Assembly: GCF_028453695.1 (NCBI RefSeq) | Contig: NC_135781.1 | Span: forward strand, 26,101,640 to 26,165,639 | Reading direction: 5' to 3' | Source: Augochlora pura | Taxonomy: Eukaryota; Arthropoda; Insecta; Hymenoptera; Halictidae | Length of the DNA stretch: 64,000 nucleotides | In this document: positions 45,204 to 57,179 of the stretch, one piece after another | Numbering within the stretch: position 1 is the first letter of the stretch | How the letters are laid out: every line of letters starts with the position of its first letter | Position numbers and translations under genes: made by a program | Notes under the pieces: generated by a model | Told to the model about the DNA's origin: nothing | What the model saw: only the letters and a program-made list of their open reading frames with translations | Database searches by the model: none

Positions 45204-45830
45204 ATGTTCCTATCCGTAACATCTCGCAAATCCTCGCAAACCTCCACTCGTCTCCTGCTGGCGCCGCAAACCGCCCCAAGAGCAACGTTTTCGGGCAAAC
45301 GCGAGAAGATCGTTGCTCCGGATAGCGAACGTGGCCTGAGTGCTGCCGATGTTTTCGGAGCCGCTACCCCCGCGGAGCTCCGGCGAGTAAAATCTGAATC
45401 GGAGGGCGCGCGCGGGGTGTCGGGAAGCAGCCGGAAGACGAGCAAGCTTCCGTTTCCGGGGCTGAATGCGTGTCGGCAGACGGTCGAAGCGTTTCGTAGG
45501 TCTGTTCAGGCTTTTTTCGAGGCAGCTGCGAGCGGGCCTAGGATCATTGTGCCCGAGCGGTCGCGCGGGAAAAATGTCGGGCACGATGTAGGGCCGCCGC
45601 TCGATCGTTGCTCGACGCGTGTGTCCGTGTACTCGCGCGCGCGCTCTCGTACAGTAGCGTACGTGCGAACGAAACGGCAGTCGATAATGGCGGGAAGGTG
45701 TGTGCGTGGTTGCCGGTGTGGCACGAATCCGTGGCGAGCGGCGCACACATGTATCGAGTTTCAGAAGGCACGTCGGAGGCCTCAGCATCGACCTTCTTAT
45801 ATGGAATCGCGTGCGGGCAGGTACGCCTGA
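45204..45830 (+). CDS. Unrecognised 208-codon ATG frame, doubtful
   Basis: This is the longest ATG-initiated frame that is not dominated by a simple repeat. It has a favourable start context (A at -3) and ends at TGA. The first 135 residues have a mixed composition with Ser, Ala, Lys and Glu (for example residues 43-56, SERGLSAADVFGAA). The last 70 are Arg-rich and resemble translated CpG island. No domain, signal peptide or membrane segment is visible. A 192-codon minus frame is open over the same bases. It could be a first coding exon in a promoter island, but compositional chance is more likely. Confidence 0.15.
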   Translation: MFLSVTSRKSSQTSTRLLLAPQTAPRATFSGKREKIVAPDSERGLSAADVFGAATPAELRRVKSESEGARGVSGSSRKTSKLPFPGLNACRQTVEAFRRSVQAFFEAAASGPRIIVPERSRGKNVGHDVGPPLDRCSTRVSVYSRARSRTVAYVRTKRQSIMAGRCVRGCRCGTNPWRAAHTCIEFQKARRRPQHRPSYMESRAGRYA

Positions 45831-46546
45831 GAAACGGCCGAAGGAAATAAACGCGAGTGTACGCGTTTGTACGTGTCGCGAAACGAATAATTGCCTGGCG
45901 GCGGCTGCCGTTGCTCGCAGTTAGCTCGCAGTTAGCCCGCGGTTGCTCGCCGTTGCTTGCCTCCTGCGTAATCAGACGCGTGTATCACTTTTGAGGAACA
46001 AACGGCTCCGCCGGCTACCCTATCGCCGGGTCTCTTCGGGTCGGCCGGTCAGGGTGCTGCTAGCCAGAGACCAACAATCGCTCCAGTTTCGAGCCGAGCC
46101 CTGATAATTACAACACGCGCGAATTAAATCGTCTCTCGCGATCGCGTGATCCACGCGCAGACCGTATGATAATTAGATAACCGGCCGCGATCTACGCGAT
46201 ACCGACTCGGATATACTCTGCTCGCTGGTTAAGCACGGGTCGAGAGGCGAACCCGACTGTCTAATATGTTCGAGATAATTACATGTTTACGGGAAACCGC
46301 GTTACGACTACGCCGCGCGTCGTTTAAAGGGTTCGTTAACGGCCAAGAGTAATAACTGTGCACCGCAGTTCTTTTTAACCGGCGGACGGAAGACTGCTAG
46401 AGAAGCTCGTTGCTGCGGCTTCGTTACGCGCGTCTTCGAGGGATACAGAACAATTTCTTTGCCGTTCCGTTTTGTTTTGTTTCGCGGAATGGCGGCGCCG
46501 CGGACGCTTCAACGACCGCCTCCCTTCGGCGAATCTGTACACCCTA
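45831..46546. other. CpG-rich block
   Basis: Contains a short reiteration of GTTGCTCGC / GTTAGC(T/C)CG words at 45910-45955. No gene was recognised. Confidence 0.4.
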
Positions 46547-46745
46547 TTAACTCCTGAACTACCGAACCCTACACGCGACCAATGTATCGCAATAGTTTCA
46601 TAGCAATAACGAGACAGTATTTATTTAAACTTCGCACGATTTCTATTACAATATATAAACGTGTAATGCCTATATAAAACGTTTTCCCAATATCGGGAAT
46701 TATGGAAATAATACCGTTTGCCTGGTTTGAAATACCTATTCGTTA
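46547..46745. mobile_element. Possible degenerate TTAA element
   Basis: TTAA at 46547 is followed by CTCCTGAACTACCG and then AT-rich sequence, and another TTAA follows at 46742. The ends are not clearly inverted copies, so the assignment is weak. Confidence 0.2.
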
Positions 46746-47326
46746 AAGGGCAATGTCTTTGAAAATATTCCGAAAAATATTTTGCGGATATTTGAATGTT
46801 TCTTTGAATCGAGCAGAGTGTCTCCTCGAAATTTCAAGCTGATCGAGCCAAATATGCGAAACTTGCGCTGATCTCCACAAAGAGACTCGCCTAAAAAAAA
46901 AATAACAAAATACATCCACAGTTTCACCTCCAACACAATCATCAACCGCGGCAAGAGGAAACAGAAAAAAAATACTCCAACGCTCTCGGAGGTTCGCGCA
47001 ACAAAGCCCAAATGAAAACTTTTTAATTCGGTCCTCCACTTTCCCGAAAAAAATCACAAAGTGGTCTCAACCCGTAGAGAAGAACCGACGCGCTGCGAGC
47101 TCGAAGCAAGCTGTTCTCTGTTAATTAATTTTGCGATACGCAAAGTTCGCCGACGTTTTATCGATACTCGGCTCGGATGTGTCCATATCGGACAACGTTT
47201 GAGGATTTTTTTCGTGAAAGGGCGTAGGCATTTAATGGCCGAAACCAGTCGCAAGAGAAACGAACCATCCGCCGCCGGTAGAAAACGCTCTCGGAGATGC
47301 GAGCGGACGTTAATTACTCGCATTAA

Positions 47327-47518
47327 CTGCACTCTTACTTCCGGGACGAGCCGATCCACGCCCGCCAAGACAGCAGTTATGTCCGGCCCTCCCACTGGAC
47401 CAACCCCCGAACTTTTCCCATGTGTTTCGTCGACAAGTTGTAGGACTACGACGAGTGGCAAGCGTGTAACGAGTCTAAAAATTTGGCAAACAGTTTTTTG
47501 ATTCTCCACCTGACATGA
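47327..47518 (+). pseudogene. Possible decayed coding fragment, unrecognised
   Basis: One plus frame gives two adjoining open segments separated by a single TAG at 47441: 38 codons (including YFRDEPIHARQDSSY) and 24 codons (DYDEWQACNESKNLAN). Third positions in the first segment are mostly G or C, and the residues are rich in Asp, Glu, Asn and aromatic types, as in real proteins. Two more stops lie upstream in the same frame (TAA 47324 and a TAG near 47279). Other frames over the same bases are fully open (47061-47501 plus, 47054-47509 minus), so chance remains likely. I cannot name a family. Confidence 0.12.
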
Positions 47519-48880
47519 TTAAATCGTATAAACATACGATTTATGCAACGACGTATTTCACCTCCTCCAACCGTTTCATTGTATTATCGAATTGAATCAA
47601 GCTAGTTGGTACAGACATTTCATAAAAAAAGTATTAATTGAAAGTTGAATAACGTAAAGTGATACTAATTATTCCCGTAATTAAGTATAATTTCAACGCG
47701 TGGAAACGAACACACGTCTAATCCGGAACAAAATAAACGTAACAGAGACCATGATTTTACGACCGATACAGCGGAATTAATAAAATGGCTCCGGGTATAC
47801 CCAAAGAAATCGAGTTCTTCGCTGAACCCGTTTCCCGTGCTAGTCGCTCCCGCAGATACAGCTTTGCGAACCCGATGAGATTCTATCGTGACCAATTCAT
47901 AAAATTTCCGAGTTCCTTAAAGTAGATAAAACTATGCGAAATAAAAGTGTCGAGTGTCGAGGCAGGCGTCGAGATGGCGGGAAAACGTTCGGATTTGAAA
48001 CGAGTGGAATGGACGCAAGGACACCGAGTTCGTTTTCTGCTCTCCTAATGTCTGCCGGTGATCGGCGACGCGATCGCGAGATCCTTATCGCGGCGCGATG
48101 GACGTTGAACCGGCCTGGGGCATAAAGAGATTTCGCGTGGCGAGAAAAAAACTCGAGAATGTTATTGCCATCGGACACGAAGTCGCGGCGTACGGAACGT
48201 TCCATCGGTATGGAATCGCGCAGAAGCTGCGCCAGTGACGGGATAATTGCTTTACCAAGAAAATGAGAAGAAATTTCCGGACCGAGCAGTAATTACGTCC
48301 CCCCTCTCCCCGCCCCGGGAGGGCTGGATGGTATGCTTTAAATATTGATTCAACATACAAATTGCCGGCGAGGCTCCATTCAGACCGGACGATAAGTAGA
48401 AGAGCCGCGTCGAGTCGGGTCGCGTCGCGGGTTCTACGACTCGTCTCCTTTAATAAGTCACCTGGTCTATTCTTATCGGACTTTATCATATCAGCCGACC
48501 TCCCCCCGATCACAATTCGACGATCGTTAAAGCGTGTAAATTCCTCGCACTATCGCGCCGGCCGATATTCGATGATATCGTCACGGAGATCATCGGGAAT
48601 ACCAGAAACGAAAAGAACCGTGCCTCCCGGGCCGAATCGACGCTCCGTGGGACCCGATAAGCCGCGAGATAATTGATTAATTAATCTTAATCAAAATAGA
48701 TTGCGCCCGCGACGCATAAGGACGTGGACCGGCGTACTTTCGCGGTGATTAATCCTACCGCGACGGTAATCATTCCGGGATAGCATTGTGCGCCGGCTCC
48801 CTTTGTCCTGGCCGAGGGAAAATCGGCGAACTCTGGCAAAATTCTGCTTTTTGCTCGACTAATTCAATGCGGAGTCGTGA
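47519..48880. other. AT-rich then CpG-rich spacer
   Basis: Around 48672-48695, ATTGATTAATTAATC and TTAATC words cluster in GC-moderate sequence and could be homeodomain sites. No gene was recognised. Confidence 0.3.
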
Positions 48881-49595
48881 GCCCTTACTTATGAGCTTAA
48901 ATTACCGCGACTGCTTTTCTAGAAATATCATTTGCATCTTCATTTTCCTGGAGATCTTCGGGGAAAAACGAAATGGCCGTATCGCGATTTTATTTTCCTT
49001 GTCATTAGGTTCATGGAATCCGTCGAAATAAAAATCATTTAATGGTTTAGGCAGATTTCAACGATGGATTTCAGAATCGTTTATTCAATGTACGTTTCGC
49101 TCGCGGTAGATATTATTATTATTTTTATAAACTAATGGAAAACGACTGCTTTTAGAATATCTTAAATCTAGTTTTAATACTGCTTTATAATACGCTCGAA
49201 ACGATTCTACAGTTCTTTCTGCAATTCTGTCTTTCGACAGAGTCTACGATTTCTTTCAAATTAGGTCGCCATGTATCTTGAAGTCATAACTGCTCAGCTA
49301 TACTGTTGTTACAGCAACGCCGCATTATCTCCAACTTAGTATTTGCGTACGAAGTTTTAAATCGAATAATCTGATGGCCTGCTATTTTATCGAACTTTAT
49401 TTAATAATGCATCACCGCTAGCCGATCCTCCTCGAAGAATTTCATAGAACACGTTACATCTGTTTCAACTCTTGCAATCGTGTCTTTATAAACGATAACA
49501 ATTTTACAAATTCCTCCGACTACACCATTTAATCAGCGCATTTCAGACGTAACCCAATTACGTATTTCGCCTCAATGCGACGTCTCTAGCATTTA
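48881..49595. other. AT-rich spacer
   Basis: No ordered repeat, element end or coding signal was found. Confidence 0.4.
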
Positions 49596-49959
49596 ATCTT
49601 AAGAATCTTCTTGTACCAAAAGGTCACCTGCGTTAACCAACAAATAATAACAACAATAGGCATCACATACACGCCGCAGATTTCCGTAAAAAATAAAAAT
49701 TATTCTCATCTCTCGCAAAAACTTCGTTCTTCCGCACACTCGACGTCGCCATGGACGCAAAAAATCTGTTTCCATCAACAGGTCCGTTGTGCATGAATTC
49801 GCATTAGTTTGTTTCGATGTACCAACGAATACCGAACCAGAATATCCGCTCCAAATTGAATACGGTAGAGAATACGGCGAGCGTAAAACCGGGATGTTAG
49901 CAGCGGGTTTTGCTAGAGAAACGTCGGAGAATTTAGCGGAGGTTTTCGGTGCCGAGGTA

Positions 49960-49978
49960 GTAGTAGTAGTAGTAGTAG

Positions 49979-50030
<52 letters not shown>

Positions 50031-50040
50031 GGAGAGAGAG
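49960..50040. repeat. Compound microsatellite (TAG)n(GA)n
   Basis: About seven GTA/TAG units at 49960-49981 pass directly into about 24 uninterrupted GA units. This is the longest pure GA run in the window. Confidence 0.95.
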
Positions 50041-50362
50041 CGTAGCGCAGCGTGTCCGCTGGTCTTGGCGTCGTCTCGCGACGAGGCGTGCCCCGTTTCA
50101 GCAAACGTCGCGGCTGTGTACGCGGTTCGTCGTGATTTTAAACCCGAGTCGCGTTCCCGGTACATACATCCTCGTTTATTATGAGTTTCGTGCGTGCACG
50201 AGCGAGCTAGCGAGCAAGCCAGCACAAGCGAGCGGAGTCGTCGCGGCGCGGCGATCGCGCGAACGCGATCTCCCAGTCCGCCTCGCCTCCACCTCCTCCT
50301 GCTATTGTTCCATTGTACCGTGTAATATCCGTCAGCGTTATCTCGAGCTTCCGCGGATAGCG
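50041..50362 (+). promoter_or_regulatory. CpG-rich segment ending in a donor, possible leader exon
   Basis: Directly after the GA tract the sequence is dense in CpG and ends at GCG|GTAAGG (GT at 50363), a good splice-donor match. The layout of GA tract, CpG-rich leader and donor resembles an insect 5' untranslated exon. There is no TATA box and no certain initiator; TCAG occurs at 50332 only as TCAGCG. Not supported beyond this. Confidence 0.22.
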
Positions 50363-53100
50363 GTAAGGTCAATATTAAAACGCACAAGTAATCATCGAAC
50401 GACGCGACGCCGGGCGACGCGGTCCGCGCGGATGCAATCTCGCGGCGGACGCGTAAAACCTGCGAAATACCACGAGTTATTTTTATTCGTCGCGGGGAAC
50501 ACCGGGAGAGAAAGAAAGCCGAAGCGAGGAGACGGGACCGAGAAAGAAGGAGTGACGGGGAGGGGAAGGGGGGATTCGGAGCCAGATATATTCGATCGGT
50601 CCGGCGACAGACCTAGGAGTTGGCTGGCGACCCTGCGATACGGCCGGCGGCGATACCGGATGATGAATAGAAACGGATTACAAGCGTTTACCAGTGTGCT
50701 TACTCATTCCATTAATTAGAATTCTTCCGCTTGCACGATAAATAATAGCCGGTGGATTTGTCCCGGTCTGACTCGCAATCGATGCGCGCGCTGTTTACCG
50801 GCTATAATAAAAGAGACCGCATGCGGTTTTACGTTTGCGCGGATCGCGCTCGGTCACCTTTGAGTCGACCCATCTGAATACATCCGCGTATGGAACGCTC
50901 GCGGACCGGGAGCTCCGCGTACACGTTAACGGCCAGCCTCCGCGTTTCTATGCAACTTTTTCGCTCCGTCAATTATTCTTTAAGACGCGGAGCTCCCGCG
51001 GCACTTCTGCGGTCGGCTAGGAAATTCCGGTAATTAAAAATATCGAGAGTCGTTAATGTTTTTAAAGCCAAGAGCGGGATCGTCGGGTGTCATTCGGTAC
51101 TCGCATCAGGGAAGACAAGAATTGTTCCTGGTTTGCAGTTACTCTTCGAATACTCGTATGTGTTCACGCATTAGACACAATTAAATTAATGACAATTAAA
51201 GTCACTTGTATGTAATATCTATGATAAGTGGATTGCGTATTTTTTTGCAGAATAGTGAAGTATAATCTTAAATCTTAAATCTTAAATCGTCTTAATTTGT
51301 CCACTGTTTTAAATACAATGTACTCATTCTGTCGGAAGTGCATAAAATCCGTGATCTAATAACGATACAGTGTCATTGCTGGACAGTAGTCTCTACTCAC
51401 GCATGTAAACAATGCGGACATGTAACACGACATGGTGATGACATCGGACAATCTTAAGAATGCAATTACGTAGCGCTTAACTTACATGTTTAAAATAAAC
51501 CTACGAACGGAATCATTAAGCAAGAAACGTAACGTGGTACCAAGGTCTCGTAACGCGGAGCGTCGAACGTAGATAACGCGGAGCGTTGGGCGGCTGATCA
51601 GCGGCGGAACATTGGAAAACAAAGGGTGAAATTGCAGGCGCCGCCGATGGGGGAGCGTAAAAAAAGACAACGCGATAAGGTTTGCACAATTCGGGCCCGT
51701 TAGTTGAGAAATCTTTTTTGCGTTTGTTGCGCAATGCTTGAAATTTTCGCCGCGGCCGCGTGGTCACGTTGGTCGTTACGCGCAACGCCCGTTCGAAAAT
51801 CCCCCGATTATATCGACGTCGTTATTCACGATGCCCGCGCGACAGTTGTTACCGCTCGTTACGTCTCCGGGCGTCCCTGGTTTATTTAGAATTTCGGGGC
51901 GAGCACAAAACGCGTCCTCAACCCCGCTATTTTTTTCCGATCTTTCCGAGCCTCCAACCCCACCCCAAACCCCCCACCCTCGCGTGCCGCTCCGCGGCCG
52001 TATCCGACCCACCCCCTTGCCGCCCTTCGATCTTCCACGCTCGCTGTTTTATTTCCGGTGCGTTAAAAGCTGCGCCACGCACTCGTTCGCCGCGCAAAAA
52101 AAACGCAGAACTTTTGCTGGCTTTGCGACGAAGATTCCTCGGAACGTGGACACTTTTAACAGTTGTTTCGCTATATATCCCGCAGCGACGCTGATTAGAA
52201 TCTCTTTGCGTGAATAATCCCTTAAAGGACGAATTCGCATTTAACGTAACACTGCATTTAACCGTGTCACTGTTGCAGTCTCCTTGAAAACTTTGCAAGT
52301 TACTGTAATTATATTGTGTACGCGTGTTTGATGTTCTCCTTATTTTATTTAGGTACAACGCTTTCGTAATACGTGTTATTTAACCATTCCCTGTCATGCT
52401 TTAAACAACGATCACTAAAAATCTAGCAATTCAATAGAAATCGGTGTTTCATTACCAAGTATATTGAATTAATTGTTATTTTCACTTCCTCGAAGAATGA
52501 GGTGAGTCACTTTGAACTAGTGTATATAAATGCCCTAATTAGTTAATTCTTAGTGATTCAATTAAATGAATAAATTAACAAGTAGATTGGATTCTTGTTT
52601 ACTCTTTACAACGAGTAACTGTAAAATAACGTATAAAAATAAGGATCGTCATAAAGACCAGCAGTCTGTCAATAAGTCTGCATGAAGGATCTTCGAAAAT
52701 GCGTTCGGAAAGATTGCTAAACAGAGCCAAAAATAGTCGCAAACATCGTGAATTATACAGTTACGAAACTGATCCGCCGTTCGAGGATTGACTGACGCAG
52801 ATGTTTCGGATTGTCCTTAAAAATTAGCGAACCGACGGTCATATTTGCGACGTGAATGCCGCGAAACAGCCGGCGGCCTGCAGCGATAATCGAATTCGCC
52901 TATAGACGCTCCTAACGATGTCTATCGACTCGTTATAACATTAGATGTCGCCCCGACGCGTCGCTCCGCGCGGCAAGGGGAGAAATGCGTTTACACCGGA
53001 GCTGTCGCGTGATCGATACCAGCCCCGAGTGCCACCGCGTGCGATAGCCTCCACCAAGTTAGCTACCACCTCCGATAGCGAGTTGGATGGCTGGCTGACT
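50363..53100. other. Spacer, alternating composition
   Basis: CpG-rich to 51.04 kb, AT-rich 51.05-51.5 kb, GC-rich 51.5-52.2 kb, then AT-rich to 52.7 kb. ATCTTAA is repeated three times at 51264-51288. A pyrimidine-rich, C-rich stretch occurs at 51950-52045. No gene was recognised. Confidence 0.4.
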
Positions 53101-53102
53101 CT

Positions 53103-53138
<36 letters not shown>
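53101..53138. repeat. (CT)n run
   Basis: Pure CT over about 53111-53138, preceded by CTCTCC units. The Ser/Leu-rich frame across it is an artefact. Confidence 0.9.
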
Positions 53139-53314
53139 TGCTTTCTCCTGCTCGCTCGCGTGCCCTAAAAACTGGCAATCGGGCTGGCTCGAGCGAGCTG
53201 GGACACGAACGTGGCCGAGGGAGGAACGATTCTGTTGGTCGGTTTCTTAGGAGACAGCGCTCGTAATTGCCACGAAGGGGGTGGCTGATTGTCTCCCCTT
53301 AAAATAGCGTCCCT

Positions 53315-53331
53315 CCGCGCCGCGCCGCGCC
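53315..53331. repeat. (GCGCC)n run
   Basis: About three pentamer copies, the complement of the GGCGC runs at 17738 and 28946. Confidence 0.75.
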
Positions 53332-53770
53332 GTTCGGAGATCGATGAAGCAGGATTTGGGTTATTGTATGGGTTCGCCGGATGGCGACCTGTTCAAATCG
53401 GCATTAAAGTTTCGCTTTCGTCGCATCGGCGATCGCTGTCCGATCATCTTTTCCGGTAGTCAGATTCGGAGCTTGCCGACCATGCTGTCGATCGAATCGA
53501 GCTCTCGACGCTTTGGCCACCGGTGCTTTTCTAATTGTCCCCTTCGAATCGAAGAGCAACAGTTGACGAAGTTCGGATAGTCCTTTCGGAATCGATGACC
53601 AACGAGAACCGTGTACACTGCGCTATTCAACCCGAAGCTATCTAGACTCCCATACAACCGGACGACTATTATGATATTCAATTAGCGGCCACTGAAAGCC
53701 GTAGCCTCGGAATATTAGAGAACGTGGATTATTAGTAAGCTTCGGAAATATGCGAAACATTCAAAGCGGC

Positions 53771-53790
53771 TAACCCTTTGCGGTCCGATT
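53771..53790 (+). mobile_element. Possible element end
   Basis: TAACCCTTTGCGGTCCGA at 53771 resembles the piggyBac-type terminus at 23376 (CCCTTTGCACTCG) but lacks the leading T of TTAA and has no partner. Weak. Confidence 0.25.
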
Positions 53791-56700
53791 ATTACATAGG
53801 ACATTTGTCTTGCGATAATTATAATTATTCTTCTCTCCTTCGACGGAGAGAACGCTCGTTCTATATCGATCGCTATCGAGAACGCCCACAGATATTGGTA
53901 AACTACGTACCGTTGAGCCTCGATTACCCAGTCTTCCGATATCATCTGTTTTTTAAATACCTTTTGCTCGTAATCAGCTCAAGCCACGGCGAATTATATA
54001 CAAAACAATTGACTGACAAGTAATTGTTCTATTATCTGAACATTTACGTCACTCTGCTTAGACCGGATAATCGTGGTTCTACCGTATATCATTGTTGAGC
54101 GAAGCATCGCTTTCTCTATTTTCGTAATTTTACATTATTAAACAAGAGTGAGAATTGCAATTAGTTTTCCGAGCTCGTAATTGCCCATTAGTTATAAAGG
54201 TACAGAGATTTGAAACGACTTGATACAGAGTATCAAATATGTAAGAAAGAAAAGGTAAGATAACCGTTATTCCTTGAATTAATATAACATATTAATAGGT
54301 CATATTTCAGTAATATTTCTTATTACGTTAATAAGTAATATTTCATGATAGTTCACAGTTTCATTAAGATTGGGAAAAGGCTGTAGCACTTTTCAACGTC
54401 GGAATATTGCATAAAATTGAACCACGTTCCTCGGGTTCTGAAACGAATTTGAAAATTCGTTTATGCTCACGGAGATCCATCGGCAATTACTAAAGGTAAT
54501 TCCAGCAATAGGAACGCACAAGGGCTGTAGGGCGAGGGGTGCAAACTCGGTCTGGGGAAGCCAATAATTATAGAACAGTTCTCGCTCGCCGAGTAAGCGT
54601 GTCTCGTTAACACGGATCACACGAGCGATCCGATTGCACTCGGGAACGATTCGCAGCCTCTATTCGAAACACTCGATGTTCGAACGGTTCGACGGCGTTC
54701 CGCAGCAGCCAAAGAAATCGATCCTAACACTTGACGCGAGCCGATGGATTTCTAAGCGGGTCCACCGGGTGGCCGGCGACAATACCGTCCGATTAGCATA
54801 ACGACCAAAACGAGTGACGATCGAGTACACGACGGACGGGGGACAAACTCGGCGCGCGGCCATTGTCATTCAAATGCGATCCCGCGCACCTTGTCTCGGA
54901 CCTATCGCCGTTTTCTCGAAAGGGAATCTGGCCGATCGTTAGCCCGCCCGGCAATAACGGAGATTATTAAATTAAATAGGGCCCGTTGTCGTCGGCGCGG
55001 CCGGGTCTGCCGGACACAAAAGCGTCGCGTTTTCCAGCGGACTATTTGGCGGCGAACGATTATTTCAGCTGTTAAATAACGCGCTGCTTTCGCGCCGGGA
55101 TTTTATCGGGCTGGAACGACGAGGCACCGGATCGCACGGCCTAATGGCACGTACTAAAACTGCCTACGGTCACTCGTCGTCGGGAACGACCCTAACCGAG
55201 GCGGTCCTCTGGATTACTAACGGTAAACGGAAAACTTTCGAGTCCGACCTGCAGCGACTTGCTCGGCAAGGCTCTCTCGCGTGTTCACGTGCACGAGAAT
55301 TCCTACGGAACGACGAGACGCGACGATGCCCGCTCCTCGCTCTCGCACGCGAGGAATTAACCGAGCCCCTCGCCCCGCGTCGCCCTCAGACTCGCTGAAA
55401 ATTTCTCTTCGAGCCCTCTCCCTGCTGGCTCCCTACGGATTTTTCTTGTCGATCTCTTTTTCAACGCTTTATCTGCTGGCAGCGTTTTTATAGGTCCTTT
55501 AAAACCGAAGATCGACGGTCGAGGACCTCCTAATTGTTCGGCACCAACAGTAACCTCAACCATGTTACGTCAAATTATTCGTATTAATCCTTTACAGTCG
55601 AAACTATTTTAAATCGAAATCCAAAATAGTTTTCCTTACTTACTATATTTCCATTTTACATCACCTAGTACATTTTATATATAATCAATTAAATTGTTCG
55701 ACTCACGAAACAGTTACACTTTTGATAATATTGAAATTATTTTGAAACGTAATATGACAATTTTTAGAGGAGCCTCAGAGTTACCACTGAACTGCAAAAT
55801 AATTAATACTAAACTTGTCAATGTTGGTCAAATGATCCACTTTAAAGTTTTTAATCGACTTTTATTAAAATTATAGGAGATTTTCTATTGTTGTCATTTT
55901 TCAAGTGCCTTAATTCACTATCGTACGTGATCTTCTATTGCATTGAACTAGTATTTTCGCATCATTATCGTTCAAAACGTTGGTGAATGCATTTTGATTC
56001 GAATAAGAAAACAAAACGCCCCGAAATCGACGGTCACAGGTGAATTTCCCGCGAGTCAACGTCGGGATCCGAGCTGACGCGCGTCGCATGCGTGCGAGAA
56101 GCGTTCAGAATTCGAGACGACGCATCGCACGAGTGCTACCTACATCAATTGCTCCACTTCTGCAAGAACACGAATACCAACGATTGCCAAGAACGGCCGC
56201 GAGTATTAAGTACAAGGGAAAATTCTTTCCATCGTTTTTTTCTCGAGCAAGACCAGAAGAATTCCACGGCGAGCCGCGAACGGTGTCGTCCCCCTCGCGC
56301 CGAAGGAACTGCGGACGGACACCGGAAAACGATTTGTCAGAAACGGTAAAGAGGCCGGCGCTTGAATCGATCGAATTAACAAGAACAAGTGCAGGGAGCG
56401 ACGGCGTACAAAATGGCACCGAGGCGAGGAAACTCGGCCGAAGTTGAATTCACAGGAAACGTGGTAAACGGAGTGCTCAGGTGAACGTTCGATGTTCTTT
56501 TCTTGTAAATGGAAGCTTCGAATTTCTGAATGAGACGTAAAGTGGCACTTCGCACAATTATGATCGAGCCTAGCTGCGAATATCGTCGTGACCGGCTGGT
56601 ACAATTCGCGGTTGAATCATGGTCGCAGTGAAAGTAACAATCGGATTCCTAAGAGCAGGAATGCATCGAGATACTTCCAGATGTTTAATGCTCGATGATC

Positions 56701-57120
56701 TTTGTCCAATAAGTCAGACGATGCGGTGTATTGCAAATCCATCGTAATAGGTTAATCAAAATAATAATAATAATAATATTAATTTGGTCAACGCGACCGA
56801 ATTCCTGTATTACAATAGCATTAATAGACATTAAATGGCTCAAGTAGCAAATGAGAATAGAAGATAAAGTAAGCGATCAATGGTTAATCATATAATAAAA
56901 CAGAGCAGTAAAGAGCTAGCTTTTAAAATAAACAATAAATAAATTTGTCGAATGCGATGAACGCCATTAGCCAATAGCTCCTAATTAAAGAACACCCAAC
57001 CGAGCCCGTACGAAACAACTTTCCCTCGCAACCTGCTCCAATACGGAAAATGTTTCAGAGCACCGTTTCGCCTAGCACCGGAAGTAGCGGTCCTTTTCCC
57101 TCTCGGTCGATTTCCCAGGT
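53791..57120. other. Spacer, alternating composition
   Basis: AT-rich at 53.8-54.4, 55.56-56.0 and 56.65-56.98 kb, CpG-rich between. A short (TAA)n stretch occurs at 56760-56780. Open frames at 55144-55398 and 56040-56447 have no recognisable domain. Confidence 0.4.
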
Positions 57121-57135
57121 TCGCTCTCCCACCCA

Positions 57136-57162
57136 CGCGCCGCGCCGCGCCGCGCCGCGCCG
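57136..57162. repeat. (CGCGC)n run
   Basis: About five pentamer copies, the complement of the GGCGC runs elsewhere, followed by GAGCC-rich sequence to 57180. Confidence 0.85.
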
Positions 57163-57179
57163 AGCGGAGCCGAGCCGAC

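Noticed and set aside
49599..50387. 262-codon minus-strand open frame
   Set aside because: Passes through the (GA)n(TAG)n microsatellite, giving Ser-Leu and poly-Thr runs.
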